Assembly (NCBI RefSeq): GCF_014698145.1
Contig: NZ_JACJSM010000034.1
Location: 1-52,897 of the forward strand
DNA length: 52,897 bases
DNA from: Oscillatoria sp. FACHB-1406
GTDB lineage: Bacteria > Cyanobacteriota > Cyanobacteriia > Cyanobacteriales > Spirulinaceae
Direction of reading: 5' to 3'
Shown: in pieces, positions 42,432-52,500 of the stretch
Layout of the letters: each line of letters opens with the position of its first letter
How positions within the stretch are numbered: the stretch's first letter is position 1
Made by a program: the position numbers and the translations under genes
Notes under the pieces: model-generated
What the model was told of the DNA's origin: nothing
Database searches by the model: none
Seen by the model: the letters and a program-made list of their open reading frames with translations, nothing else

Positions 42432-44837
42432 TCATTTTAGCTCTCCATAAATCGCCCAAATCGCCATTGCGCGCAGGTAGTGACTGGCGCGGAAGGTTCC
42501 GGCGGCGGTAATGGCTTCGGGGGTACGAAACTGCAAACCGTTGTCGTAGATTTGGCGGACGACGGTTTCAGCAAGGCGGAAGGCTTCGTCTTTGCGTCCC
42601 ATTTGTACTAGGAAGGCGGCGAGTCCGAAGTTAATTCCCGTCCAAACTTCGAGGGGATGGGTGGAGTTGGGGTTTTCGGGCGTACCGTCGGGTTTTACGC
42701 CATTCGCTGCACCAAATTTTCCTTCGTTGAATTTCAAAAAGCACGAGTCATAGATTTTGTCAAGGGCAATTTCGGCATAGTTGCGCTCGACGACGGCGGG
42801 TAAATCGAGGAGTTGGGCGTAGTATTGCCCGCAAAGTTGATCGGCCATGACGACTTCGGAACCGCTTTGACTGTCGAGGCGGTAGTATTCGCCGTTCCAG
42901 AGTGCGGGATGGTAAAGCGATCGCGCTTGTTGCAACCAGTCGCGATAAGTGGCGATCGCGCTTTCAATCCCTTGGGGGTAGTCGGTGGGTTGCAAGTTGG
43001 GATTAGCAGGTGGATATTGCAGTAAGATTTGTGCGATCGCGCAAGCCGCCTCGAGGGCAGCAATCCACAAGCCGCCGCAGTAGGCGCTAATCCCCTGCAA
43101 GCGCCAATCATCGAAGGTTTGATCGGGCGCGCCGGAATTTTCCGGGATGCCATCGCCGTCTTTATCGAATTCCTTCAAATAGACTAAAGTTTGTGCGATC
43201 GCGCCCCAACATTCCCACAAAAACTCCGTATCCGTTGCCCCCGTTAACAAATAATCCCGATACACTTGCAACACAAAATCGCAGGGTAAATCCTTCCACT
43301 GATTGCAATCTTGGTAAGCGGTGTAATTCGTTTTCTCCCAGGGATGTTCGTTCGGCGCGCCCAAGTCGTGAGGGGTAGCCCCAGCAAGCTTGCGGGGGGC
43401 GGTGGTGCGATCGTAACCGATCAGGCGTAAGGTCGCATCCTGCTGGGGGATGGCGCGGGCAAAGGCTTCCATTGCTGCCTTTTCCAAGCGCGGAAAATGA
43501 TACAGCAAGCCAAACGATCCGTACAAGCGTACATCCAAACTTTCGTACCAACGATAATCCAAACATTCCAAGACGGCAAACTGTCCCACCGGATCCGTCT
43601 CCGTCGCCGCCGTCCAGAGGGTTCCCCCATCTGCGAGTAAATATAACTCGTTAAACAGGGCCATTTTCAACCAATCCGGCCAATCTTCCCGCCCCAAAAC
43701 CGGCGCTTGCCAAGCTTGAATTTTATCCCGCCAGACATCGCTATGTTTGAGGGCAGTGCGAACCACCGTCCAAGCATTATTGCCGGTACGGGCGAAAAAG
43801 TCGGTATGGCGGCGATAGTAGCGCGTACCTTGCGCAAATTCCGTAATCGGGAAGTCCCACGCCAAAATAAAGGGAATTTTGCGCGTTTTTCCCGGACGCA
43901 CGGTAAAGCGCACGGCCATTGCTGCGGCAATTTGTTCGCCGGGGGAAGCGGGGGTTTCGTCTTCGAGATCGGGGAGAGAACCGTTAGCGGCGAAAGAATC
44001 CCAAACTTCGCTCCCATCGCCGCTGGGGTTCCAACGTCCGAGATAGAAATTTTCCAAACTAGGGTTAGCAATGGTTGCGATCGCCATTTGTCCTTCCCCT
44101 TCCTGTAACTCATCGTAGAGACGCAGGCGGTTGAACAAACAGCCGACGCGATGAAAATCGGCAATCCATTGATTGTAATTGCCGGTACTGTCGCCCCAGC
44201 GCGGCTGATAGTCATAGATGGGGCTGCCGTCATCCCGCATCTGAATGACGGGAGACTGAACCGCATTGGTAAACCAGCCGACGCTATTTTGCCAAGTGAA
44301 GAGAATGCTGAGGGTAATGGCGCGATCGCTGGAGTTATGAATCGTCCAATCGAATACCGCGACGGGATAGCTCGATTCTTGGTAAGAATGCGCCCAAATC
44401 GGCGAAAACTGCTCGCAGATAATTTCCGATTCAAAAACGCCCGCATACTCGAACCAACTGCGGGGATAGAGGGCGTGATAAGTACCGCCATCTTGGGGAT
44501 ACCAGCGCCAGCGCGACAAACTCCCATCTTCCGGCGCATCCGTACAAAGGGCATAAGCTTGCGCCGTCCCGCCCTCCGGTTGCTCGAAAATACTAAATTG
44601 ACAGGCGGGCAGAGAACGGAAGGTATGTTCGCCGCCGTCGAGGTGCCAGAGGTTAAAATCGCCGCGCGGAGAACGGCCGATACAACCGGATCCCAAGCCG
44701 CCCAAAGGCATTCCGTGCCAGGGGCCATCGTCGAGATTGCTAGCGTAGCGGACGGTATAGGGATTATCCCATCCAAGGCCGATAGGGCGCTTCCAAGCAC
44801 AGGTGGGGATTTCGGGGCGGGGAGTTTGAAAGATCAT
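42432..44837 (-). CDS. GH116 family beta-glucosidase (GBA2-like)
   Basis: An 801-residue glycoside hydrolase of family 116, the family of mammalian non-lysosomal glucosylceramidase GBA2 and archaeal/bacterial beta-glucosidases. The N-terminal beta-sandwich starts with GMPLGGLGSGCIGRSPRGDF. The (alpha/alpha)6 catalytic domain contains VLECLDYRWYESLDV with the likely nucleophile Glu424, and the acid segment ENSGAPDQTFDDW around residues 568-578. No signal peptide is seen, so it is probably cytoplasmic. Substrates in cyanobacteria are unclear; glucosyl lipids or glucosides are possible. Confidence 0.92.
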   Translation of the reverse strand: MIFQTPRPEIPTCAWKRPIGLGWDNPYTVRYASNLDDGPWHGMPLGGLGSGCIGRSPRGDFNLWHLDGGEHTFRSLPACQFSIFEQPEGGTAQAYALCTDAPEDGSLSRWRWYPQDGGTYHALYPRSWFEYAGVFESEIICEQFSPIWAHSYQESSYPVAVFDWTIHNSSDRAITLSILFTWQNSVGWFTNAVQSPVIQMRDDGSPIYDYQPRWGDSTGNYNQWIADFHRVGCLFNRLRLYDELQEGEGQMAIATIANPSLENFYLGRWNPSGDGSEVWDSFAANGSLPDLEDETPASPGEQIAAAMAVRFTVRPGKTRKIPFILAWDFPITEFAQGTRYYRRHTDFFARTGNNAWTVVRTALKHSDVWRDKIQAWQAPVLGREDWPDWLKMALFNELYLLADGGTLWTAATETDPVGQFAVLECLDYRWYESLDVRLYGSFGLLYHFPRLEKAAMEAFARAIPQQDATLRLIGYDRTTAPRKLAGATPHDLGAPNEHPWEKTNYTAYQDCNQWKDLPCDFVLQVYRDYLLTGATDTEFLWECWGAIAQTLVYLKEFDKDGDGIPENSGAPDQTFDDWRLQGISAYCGGLWIAALEAACAIAQILLQYPPANPNLQPTDYPQGIESAIATYRDWLQQARSLYHPALWNGEYYRLDSQSGSEVVMADQLCGQYYAQLLDLPAVVERNYAEIALDKIYDSCFLKFNEGKFGAANGVKPDGTPENPNSTHPLEVWTGINFGLAAFLVQMGRKDEAFRLAETVVRQIYDNGLQFRTPEAITAAGTFRASHYLRAMAIWAIYGELK

Positions 44838-44847
44838 CGGAAATTTA

Positions 44848-44923
44848 GATGGGAAACCCCGTCCTTCTCGGACGGCTTTACAGGGACTATAGTAGGTGGC
44901 TTTAGCCCAGTGAGGATGTCAAT
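44848..44923 (+). mobile_element. Solo IS200/IS605-type right end or orphan omega-RNA remnant
   Basis: GAAACCCCGTCC and GGACGG make a perfect 6-bp hairpin. It is followed by TGGCTTTAGCCCA (a second short hairpin) and then GTGAGGATGTCAA. The reverse complement begins TTGACATCCTCAC, a string typical of the end of IS200/IS605 tnpB elements. No tnpB is attached. It lies 10 nt beyond the start of the GH116 gene, in that gene's promoter region. Confidence 0.6.
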
Positions 44924-45148
44924 CCCTGATTTTAATGGATTCCTGTAGAAGTAAGTTTAGGAAGAGAGTAATTGTAGGGTTACGCGATCTCGATCGCATC
45001 TCGAAGTTGGATCGGATCGCGTAAATACGCCGTTGAGATCGATAAGCCTTATCGAATTTATCACCCGCGAGGACGGCAGAGATCGTAGTTTTTGCTTTAT
45101 CAAACCTTCACAATTATAAGAACAGCCCTCTAAAACCCCTTCTCTACG
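44924..45148. other. Intergenic region with two inverted repeats
   Basis: TACGCGATC (44981-44989) pairs with GATCGCGTA (45015-45023). CGATAAG-C-CTTATCG (45040-45054) is a near-perfect 15-bp palindrome. Neither has a T-tract. No gene seen. Confidence 0.5.
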
Positions 45149-45460
45149 ATGTATCCCTCACTCTTCCTAATGCGCGCACTTTCCATGAAAAGCGTCCTCT
45201 ACTTCATTTTGCTTTGGGAAAGGTGTCTGCGAAGCTTATCCTCGCAACGTTCGCTCGCCAACGCTGCACGGGCGAGTTCGAGAGAGTTTCTCGCTTTGGT
45301 TTGGGGAACGTGGCTGTTATTATTGACCAGTCACCTTGCCCTTACCGAGTTTACAACTTATCCTTCTCGGCTCTCCCTAGAACCCACGAATGTTAGCAAA
45401 AGCTATACACCGCCAGATTTGGGCGCACCGACTTCAACTTTCGGGACGGGAACCCGTTAA
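45149..45460 (+). pseudogene. Truncated DUF928-like gene fragment
   Basis: A 103-codon frame. MKSVLYFILLW and later FLALVWGTWLLLLTSHLALT look like a signal peptide interrupted by a basic stretch. The frame then ends in YTPPDLGAPTSTFGTGTR and a stop. The Pro-Pro...GAP...GTGTR string is how mature DUF928 proteins begin in cyanobacteria, where the domain continues for another 150 or more residues. Here it stops at once, so this looks like a broken gene. DUF928 genes often neighbour TPR-CHAT genes, as here. Confidence 0.5.
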
Positions 45461-45536
45461 AGGGCGAGCGAAAGGTTCGGACAGAGAAAGGGATTAGACA
45501 CGCATTCAAACTCGCTCCAGATGCGATCCCGAAGCT

Positions 45537-45650
45537 GCGATCGCCAACTTTCTTTCGCTCGGTTTAAGTTTCGCAACGATATTCGACGTATATACGCCCC
45601 CAGAGCCAGAAACTAAGGACGCTGTACGAGTTTCCGGTAGACTATGCTAA
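45537..45650 (+). pseudogene. Second short DUF928-like relic
   Basis: An open run reading AIANFLSLGLSFATIFDVY then TPPEPETKDAVRVSGRLC and a stop. It has a hydrophobic segment followed by a TPPEP...RVSG motif, reminiscent of the DUF928 mature N-terminus. No start codon or remainder is present. Confidence 0.3.
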
Positions 45651-45710
45651 GACGCATCGCCATAACTCAAAGCTTATCTTTACAATTGCTCTGTCTCCCA
45701 ACTTTTGCGT

Positions 45711-46739
45711 ATGCTCGCGTTTTTATTAGACTCGAAATTGCTCGGAATTGCCGCGCTCTCATTTCCACTCATCTCGATCGCGTTCCCCAGTTTCGGTACA
45801 GCCCTTCCAACCCAGTATGCTGAAGGGGAGGGCGAAACGGCGATCGCACAAAACGAGACAACGACAGAACTGCTGGCTGCGATGAATCGCTTGCAAGCGC
45901 AGTTAACCGCATCGGCTGGAGAGGATGCTAATTTGAGCCAAGAGAGCGATCGCCTGCAAGGTTTGCTCCAAAGCACGTTACAAGAGCAATCGCTGACGAT
46001 TACGCCAGAACTGAGTCAAGCGAGTGAGAGCTTGAGAAGTGCGATCGCAGCGCGCTTAGAACGCCAAGACGCACCCCTCACGCCGGAACTGCGGCAAAAA
46101 CTGGGAGCGATTCGGCGATCGCTCGGCACGCTCTTTAGCAATAATCCTTACAGCGTCAGCCCAGAAATCCTCGAAAATAGTCCCGTCTTGCAAAGTTGGG
46201 GAAAAGAAGTTCCCGATGTTCTCGAAGAAATTCGCCACGATCCCGCCTTTCGCACCCGCGTGCGGCTGGGCTATGCTCATTACCCTTCCACCGATGGCAA
46301 AGGCGGCTTTAACGTCGGTGTAGAAGATATTTTGCTCGGGCGCAGTGGCTTTACGGTGAGTGCGAACTACGATCGCGCCTTTAACGGCGATCGCGCTACC
46401 GCAGGAGTCGATCTCAACTATTACGTCCTCCCGCTGGGCAGTTATGTTAACATTGCTCCCGTCGTTGGCTATCGCAACATTACCACAGGCCCCTACTGGA
46501 CGGATGGCGTTGCCGTGGGCGGAAAAGTCATTCTCCCACTCTCTCGTACCGGGGCCGCCGATATTTCCTTTTCTCAACTATTCGTTTCTCCCGGAAGCGC
46601 TAACGAAGTCGGCATTACAACCCTCTCTGCCGGTTATGCTTTTACTCCTAACCTGCGCCTTTCAACAGATATTCAAAAACAAAATTCCATCGGCGATAAA
46701 GATAGTCGCGTGGGCATCGTTTTAGAATGGATGCCTTAG
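45711..46739 (+). CDS. Secreted or outer-membrane beta-rich protein of unknown function
   Basis: 342 residues from the ATG at 45711 (an upstream TTG is less likely). A signal peptide ends near GTALPTQ. Residues about 45-160 are helical, with repeated TPEL and LQSTLQEQ-type segments. Residues about 185-342 alternate short strands (VRLGYAHYPSTDG, FTVSANYDRAF, YVNIAPVVGYRNI, AGYAFTPNLRLSTDIQ, VGIVLEWMP) like a small outer-membrane beta-barrel with an aromatic-containing last strand. Common as a hypothetical in cyanobacteria; function unknown. Confidence 0.72.
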   Translation: MLAFLLDSKLLGIAALSFPLISIAFPSFGTALPTQYAEGEGETAIAQNETTTELLAAMNRLQAQLTASAGEDANLSQESDRLQGLLQSTLQEQSLTITPELSQASESLRSAIAARLERQDAPLTPELRQKLGAIRRSLGTLFSNNPYSVSPEILENSPVLQSWGKEVPDVLEEIRHDPAFRTRVRLGYAHYPSTDGKGGFNVGVEDILLGRSGFTVSANYDRAFNGDRATAGVDLNYYVLPLGSYVNIAPVVGYRNITTGPYWTDGVAVGGKVILPLSRTGAADISFSQLFVSPGSANEVGITTLSAGYAFTPNLRLSTDIQKQNSIGDKDSRVGIVLEWMP

Positions 46740-46741
46740 TT

Positions 46742-46786
46742 AAATGAATAATGAATGATGAATAATGAATGGTGAATGGTGAATCG
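46742..46786 (+). repeat. ATGAAT-type simple tandem repeat
   Basis: Successive TGAATAA, TGAATGA and TGAATGG units. A similar low-complexity CATTCATT stretch occurs at 17735-17752 in the other orientation. This is a common intergenic feature of cyanobacterial genomes. Confidence 0.7.
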
Positions 46787-46847
46787 CAACTCATGAATAG
46801 CGATCGCCCATAGTAACCCGTAAACGTAATTAAAGTTAATAATTTCG

Positions 46848-49001
46848 ATGCTAAAAAACAAAGTTTCCCTTGCAACTCTGGCAGTCTGGGCTATGCTGGC
46901 GACGGTTCCCAAGCCGTCGGAAGCGACTAAGTTGAATATTCTGTTGCTCGGACAATCGCCCTCTTCATCCTTCTCGGTTCCGGATTGGCAAACCCCCGCT
47001 GAAAACGCGACTGCAACCGACAGCGAAACTTCCTCCTCAAATACAATCCTCCTGGCCCAAACTCCTTCCCCAGCAGAGAGCGGTTCTAGTCCTAACGATG
47101 CTTCCCCTGCACAGACGACGGATGGAACGGCTACCCCTGGAGCGGAAAATCAAGGCAGCTTTCCTTGGGGATGGTTGTTAGCCCCGTTAGGACTTCTGGG
47201 ATTGTTACTGTGGTGGCTCAAGGATAAGGATAGCGAGCCGAACACGCCGGAACCGAGCGGGACGGCAATTCCTCCGGCTGCAACGACAGAAACGGTAAAT
47301 CCACCAACGCCCGCTACTCCCGCAGAAACGATAGATTCATCCGCTCCGGTGACTACCGCAGGAACGATAAATCCACCGCCCGGTGTTAGCGACAGCGTTG
47401 TGTCAGAGTCTCCAAACACTGCGATCGACAATTCTACGGTTATTCAACCGAGCGTTACTGAGGTAGTCCCTGCGGATACCGGCTCGAATCTGCCCTTGGA
47501 TGCGGCGATCGCGGGTGGAGCGGGTTTGGCTGGCGCAGCGATGGGCGATCCGACTCAGGATGACGAAGCCGCAGCAATGCCCGCAACACCGACGGATACG
47601 GCGGCGGGATTCCCTAGCGATCCCGATTGGGAAGGCACGCCGGAAATGGTTGGAGTTGATGGAGCGGAAAACAGCACCGGCGGGAACTGGGGAACCACAG
47701 ACGCGAGCGGCGGTGCAGCAGCTTGGGAAAATCGCGTCGGAGACGAACCGACGCTGCCACCGATGGAGGAAACACCGCCTGTTATGACTGGCGGGAGCGA
47801 TCGCGATATCGCTTCGAGTTGGGCGGACAAACCGACGCTACCGCCTCCGGAGGCGAGTCAGAGCGACGATGCGAATTGGGTGGACGAGTCGGTAACGCCT
47901 GCCGATTCACCGGCAACAATCGATAGCGGTTCCAGTTCGCGTTGGTCGGACGAACCGACGCTACCGCCTCCGGAAGCGAGCGAGAGGGACGATGCGAATT
48001 GGGTAGATTCCCCGACAACAACCGATAGCAGTTTCAGTGCGGAGGATGGGGGAGCGGCTGCGGCGCTCGGTGCTGCGGCGGGGGCTGCGGCGGCTGGAAC
48101 GGCGGCGAATTGGGAAAATATCGAGAATTCCAACCCAACGACAGAGGTTCCCGCCGGAGATTCAGAGAGTAATGTTTCGGATCCGTTGTGGCCGGATGAG
48201 AGCGAGATCGGCGGTACTGCGGCGGTAGGTGCGGGAGCGACTGGCGTTCTGGATGGCGGCACTTCCGAGTCGGCTGAAGGGACAAGTCAGCGCATTTTCT
48301 TAGTGCCGCAGGATGTTCATTCGGCTTATGCTTATTGGGAACTTCCTGAAGCGGAAAAAGAACGGTTGCGGAATGCAGGCGGACAGCAGATGGGGTTGCG
48401 GTTGTGCGATGTTACGGGGATAGATCCCGAAGGGCAAGAACCCCATAGTTGGCAACATTATGACTGTACGGAATCGACGCAGCATTGGGATTTTGATATT
48501 CCCGAAAGCGATCGCGATTACTTGGTTGAGGTGGGCTATCTGACGGGAGATGGAGAGTGGTTGCTGGCGGCGCGATCGCATCCGATTCGCATTCCTAACT
48601 CGCAAGCTCAGTTTGCTCCGAGCGATCGCACCGAGCAATTGTCCGAAACCGCTCGTGGAAATGCGATCGCGGATGAATTATCCTTCTCGGTAAGCTCGCC
48701 GCTCGTTCCCGCTGCCGCCCCAGGCAATGAAGCGTTGAACGCAGAAGTTTTACTGCCCCCTCCCGGCGAACTCTGGGCGATTGCGAATGTCGTGGCGAGC
48801 ATCCAAGGGGCGACGATGCCCGGTGCAACGGTTACGATTGACGGGCAGCGCCTGGAAGTTAACCCCGACGGTACGTTTAATCTTCCTCTCGATTTATCCG
48901 ATGGCGCGATCGATCGCCCGATTCTGGTGGAATCGACAGACGGAATCGAAACTCGCTTGCTGCAAGTTCAACTCAACTCTCGTTCTCCCTTTGATGTGTA
49001 A
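46848..49001 (+). CDS. DUF4912 domain protein with acidic, repeat-bearing linker
   Basis: 717 residues. A weak signal-like N-terminus is followed by a Ser/Pro/Thr linker and a membrane span (WGWLLAPLGLLGLLLWWL, about residues 104-122). Next comes a long acidic, Pro/Ala/Gly-rich region with repeats of DEPTLPPPEAS and DDANWVD (residues about 300-390). Residues about 481-590 are the DUF4912 domain (FLVPQDVHSAYAYWELPE ... WHFDIP-like DFDIPESD). A small beta domain ends the protein (PGATVTIDGQRLEVNPDG). Probably membrane-anchored with an exposed C-terminus. Its 3' end is partly duplicated in the following intergenic DNA. Confidence 0.88.
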   Translation: MLKNKVSLATLAVWAMLATVPKPSEATKLNILLLGQSPSSSFSVPDWQTPAENATATDSETSSSNTILLAQTPSPAESGSSPNDASPAQTTDGTATPGAENQGSFPWGWLLAPLGLLGLLLWWLKDKDSEPNTPEPSGTAIPPAATTETVNPPTPATPAETIDSSAPVTTAGTINPPPGVSDSVVSESPNTAIDNSTVIQPSVTEVVPADTGSNLPLDAAIAGGAGLAGAAMGDPTQDDEAAAMPATPTDTAAGFPSDPDWEGTPEMVGVDGAENSTGGNWGTTDASGGAAAWENRVGDEPTLPPMEETPPVMTGGSDRDIASSWADKPTLPPPEASQSDDANWVDESVTPADSPATIDSGSSSRWSDEPTLPPPEASERDDANWVDSPTTTDSSFSAEDGGAAAALGAAAGAAAAGTAANWENIENSNPTTEVPAGDSESNVSDPLWPDESEIGGTAAVGAGATGVLDGGTSESAEGTSQRIFLVPQDVHSAYAYWELPEAEKERLRNAGGQQMGLRLCDVTGIDPEGQEPHSWQHYDCTESTQHWDFDIPESDRDYLVEVGYLTGDGEWLLAARSHPIRIPNSQAQFAPSDRTEQLSETARGNAIADELSFSVSSPLVPAAAPGNEALNAEVLLPPPGELWAIANVVASIQGATMPGATVTIDGQRLEVNPDGTFNLPLDLSDGAIDRPILVESTDGIETRLLQVQLNSRSPFDV
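47747..48010 (+). repeat. Coding tandem repeats inside the DUF4912 gene
   Basis: The string ACCGACGCTACCGCCTCCGG recurs at 47831 and 47954 (period 123 bp), with a weaker copy at 47747. It encodes PTLPPPEAS within the acidic linker. Confidence 0.8.
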
Positions 49002-49014
49002 GAAGTAGTAAGAA

Positions 49015-49044
49015 GTAGGGTGTGTTAGCGAAGCGTAACGCACC
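49015..49044 (+). repeat. Intergenic repeat, TAGGGTGTGTTAGC type
   Basis: A further copy is at 49275-49304 and an inverted one at 26183-26212. Partial inverted pieces (CCTAACGCACCCTAC) at 49203-49217 and 49373-49387 would allow the whole block to fold back on itself. Confidence 0.8.
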
Positions 49045-49083
49045 GTCTTAAGTGAAAGTAGGGTACGCTACAGCGCGCTGAAC

Positions 49084-49190
49084 AATCTCTTCTTTTTCCG
49101 AATGATGGTGCGTTACGGCGCTGAAAAATCTCTTCTTTTTCCGAATGATGGTGCGTTACGGCGCTGAAAAATCTCTTCTTTTTTTCCGAA
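49084..49190 (+). repeat. 43-bp tandem repeat
   Basis: Units starting AATCTCTTCTTTTTCCG at 49084, 49127 and (partial) 49170. Each carries GGTGCGTTACGGCGC. It lies inside the first copy of the 260-bp duplication. Confidence 0.85.
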
Positions 49191-49451
49191 GTTTAGCTTG
49201 CACCTAACGCACCCTACATCTGCAAGTTCAACTCAATTCTCGTTCTCCTTTCGATGTGTAAGAAGTAGCAAGAAGTAGGGTGTGTTAGCGAAGCGTAACG
49301 CACCGTCTTAAGTGAAATTAGAGTGCGTTACAGCGCGTTGAACAATCTCTTTTTTTTCCGAAGTTTAGCTCGCGCCTAACGCACCCTACTTCTTACTTAA
49401 TTATCAATTTTCCATTATCGAATGGCACTGAAATAAGAGTTGAAAAATCGC

Positions 49452-49483
49452 CTGTAGAGACGTTGTATACAACGTCTCTACAG
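49452..49483. repeat. 32-bp perfect palindrome
   Basis: CTGTAGAGACGTTGTA followed by its exact reverse complement, with no loop. This is a recurrent cyanobacterial extragenic palindrome type. It lies beyond the 3' ends of the convergent DUF4912 and CHAT genes. Confidence 0.9.
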
Positions 49484-49495
49484 ATAATTTCGTAG

Positions 49496-49512
49496 GGTGG
49501 GCAGCGCCCACC
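49496..49512. terminator. GGTGGGC-AGC-GCCCACC hairpin
   Basis: A perfect 7-bp stem with a 3-nt loop, 29 nt past the stop of the minus-strand CHAT gene. It is preceded by GTAGGG as in related cyanobacterial repeats. It may end CHAT transcription. Confidence 0.55.
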
Positions 49513-49540
49513 AGCATTAAGTTAGTGTCATTGTCCATTA

Positions 49541-52500
49541 TCAATTAATTTTCCACTCGCCGCGAACCGTAAACGCCGCCCAAAGATTGGGGTTTTTCCC
49601 CGCTTTCCACATCTCCAATTGTGCCGCTCGCAACGCCGCTGCCGGAGTCAGATTTTCTCGCAATATCTTGCCATACATCGCACTCATTAAATCTGCCGTC
49701 GCTGCATCGTTCACATTCCACAAAGATACGATTAATCGTTTCGAGCCTGCATACATAAAGCCTCTTGTCAACCCCACCAATCCTTCACCGCCGACGTTTT
49801 CTCCTAACCCCGTTTGGCAGGCACTTAACACCACTAATTCCGCTGGAAGATTGAGGTTAAAAATATCGTTGAGGCGCAAATAACCGGGTTGGGCGAGTCC
49901 GTTGGCATTCACCAGGGAAAGAACGAGTCCGGAGAGTTCGGGGTTGGTGGGATTGACGAAGCCGTGGGTGGCGAGGTGGAGGATGCGGTATTGGTTGAGT
50001 TGGGGGCTGTTCGTCCAGTCGCGATCGGCAGCAAAGTCAAAGACGGCGTTGCGTTCGGCTTCGGGAACCAGGGCGAGGATCGCTTCGGCTTCGCGACGGG
50101 TATTGGGGAGGCGTTGGATGTCGCCGCGATCGAGGCTGCGAAGGGTTCTGGTGAGTTCGGCGGGGAGGGATGGGGCTGTTCGGTTGGTGACGCGGGGATC
50201 GTTAGCGGTGTAAACGGGATCGGCGAGGAGGGCGAGGGTTTTTGGGGCGGGGGTGCGGTTTTGGGTTTGTTGGCGCAGGACGGAAATGGCGGAGGCAGAG
50301 GGCTGGGTGAGGACTTCGTTTTGGGCGAGGAGGGGGGTATATTCGGGCGCGTTGGGAACGGGCAGGGCGGCGAAAGGAATGGTTTCTAACTCGCCTTCAC
50401 CGGCAATCAGCAACCGTTTTCCGGCGATTTGCGCCCAAACGGGAGCGGGGAGGATGAGTTTAACCAGTTCGTCGCCCTTGCGTCGGGTATCGCTAGCACT
50501 ACCGCCGGTAGATGCGGCGCTGAGGAAATTTTGGATCGGTTTGGCAAGTTCGTTGCTTCCGGGGAGTTCGTAGACGTTGAAGGTGTTGCTGCTGACAGCC
50601 CAGAGATAGCTGCGTTCTTCGCCGAGGGAGTATTGCAGCAGGACGGTTTCGGGGTCGAGGACTTGTTGCTGGATTTGGGGTAGGGTGAGGGGTTGGGGCT
50701 GTTTGAGGTCGGCGTAGGCGGGGTTGGTGCGGCGGATTTGCGCCAGGAGTTGGTTGAGTTCGCCGAGGACGGTATCGCTTTGGTTGTCGAGGGCGGTGAG
50801 TGCGTCGGCGGTGGGGTTGCGATTGAGGAGGGCGGCGCGACGGACTTCAATCGCTTGCAGTTGCTGGCGCAGGTTTCGTTCTTGTTCGAGGAGTTGGGGT
50901 GCTGCGCCTTCGTTGAGGTTGAGGTTGGCGCTGTTGAGGAGTTCGAGGAGGGTGCGGGCGCGTCCGCGTTCGTTGGTGTTGAAGGCTTCTTGGGGGTTGC
51001 CCATTTGCATCAACAGGTCGGTTTTAAATTTGTAACGGTCTTGGACGGTGGCGAAGTAGGAGGTGCGGAGGTCGGTGTTATCGATTTGGGTGCGGAGGTC
51101 TTCGATGAGGGCGATGGCGGTGTTGATGTTGTCGAGGGCTTGGGGGAGTTGGTTTTGTTGGCGGTGGAGGGCGGCTAGGTTTCCGAGAACGTAAACTTCG
51201 CCTTGCTTATTTTCGACAGCACGAAGTAAGGGTAAAGCTTGATTGTAATACTCCAAGGCTTTCTGTTTCTCTCCTAAATCGGAGTAAACCCCACCGATAT
51301 TGTTGAGAGTGGTGGCTTCTCCGCCGCGATCGCCCACCGCACGATGTAAGGGTAGGGCTTGGTTGTAATACTCCAACGCTTTCTGTTTCTCTCCTAAATC
51401 GTTGTAAACCGCACCGATGTTAGTAAGGGTAATGGCTTCTCCGCCGCGATCGCTCACTGCACGAAGTAAGGGTAAGGCTTGGTTGAAAGACTTCAAGGCT
51501 TCCTGTTTCTCTCCTAATGCATCGTAAACCGTACCGATGTTAGTAAGGGTAGCCGCTTCACCACGGCGATCGCTCACCGCACGATGTAAGGGTAAGGCTT
51601 GGTTGTAATACTCCAACGCTTTCTGTTTCTCTCCTAAATCGGAGTAAATAAAACCAATATTATTGAGGGTAGTGGCTTCACCGCCGCGATCGCTCACCGC
51701 ACGACGTAAGGTTAGCGCTTGGTTGAAATACTCCAAGGCTTTCTGTTTCTCTCCTAAATCGTCGTAAACCAAACCGATATTGTTGAGAGTGGTGGCTTCA
51801 CCGCCGCGATCGCTCACCGCACGAAATAAGGGTAAAGCTTGGTTGTAATACTCCAAGGCTTTCTGTTTCTCTCCTAATGCGTTGTAAACCGCACCGATAT
51901 TGGTTAGGGTAGCCGCTTCACCTCTGCGATCGCTCACCGCACGAAATAAGGGTAAAGCTTGGTTGTAATACTCCAAGGCTTTCTGTTTCTCTCCTAAATC
52001 GTCGTAAACCAAACCGATATTGTTGAGAGTGGTGGCTTCACCGCCGCGATCGCTCACCGCACGAAATAAGGGTAGGGCGAGAGCATAATACTCCAAGGCT
52101 TTCTGTTTCTCTCCTAATGCGTTGTAAACCCGACCGATACCAGTGAGGGTGATGGCTTCACCGCCGCGATCGCTCACCGCACGGTCTAAGGGTAGGGCGA
52201 GTGCGTAATACTCCAAGGCTTTCTGTTTCTCTCCTAAATCGAAGTAAACCGCACCGATATTGCTGAGGGTAGTAGCTTCCCCGCTGCGATCGCTCACTGC
52301 ACGACGTAAGTGTAGCGCTTGGTTGAAATACTCCAACGCTTTGTGTTTCTCTCCTAATGCGGTGTAAACCAAACCGATGTTGTTAAGGGTAGCCGCTTCA
52401 CCGCCGCGATCGCTCACCGCACGACGTAAGGGTAGGGCTTGATTGTAATACTCCAACGCCTTCTGTTTCTCTCCTAAATCTGAGTAAACCGTACCGATGT

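Larger units (their letters stand above)
48961..49390 (+). repeat. 260-bp tandem duplication covering the 3' end of the DUF4912 gene
   Basis: The block that starts TGCAAGTTCAACTCAACTCT at 48961 recurs at 49221 with a few substitutions, including the gene's last codons, its TAA, AGAAGTAG and the TAGGGTGTGTTAGCG repeat. The second copy lacks the internal 43-bp repeats. Confidence 0.85.

Noticed and set aside
43667-44800. A 377-codon minus-strand frame within the GH116 gene
   Set aside because: It overlaps almost entirely with the GH116 frame, which has clear family motifs. The alternative frame resembles no protein.
49889-50389. A 166-codon Gly/Glu-rich plus-strand frame opposite the CHAT gene
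   Set aside because: It is antisense to a strongly supported coding region. Its composition is an artefact of GC-rich codons on the other strand.
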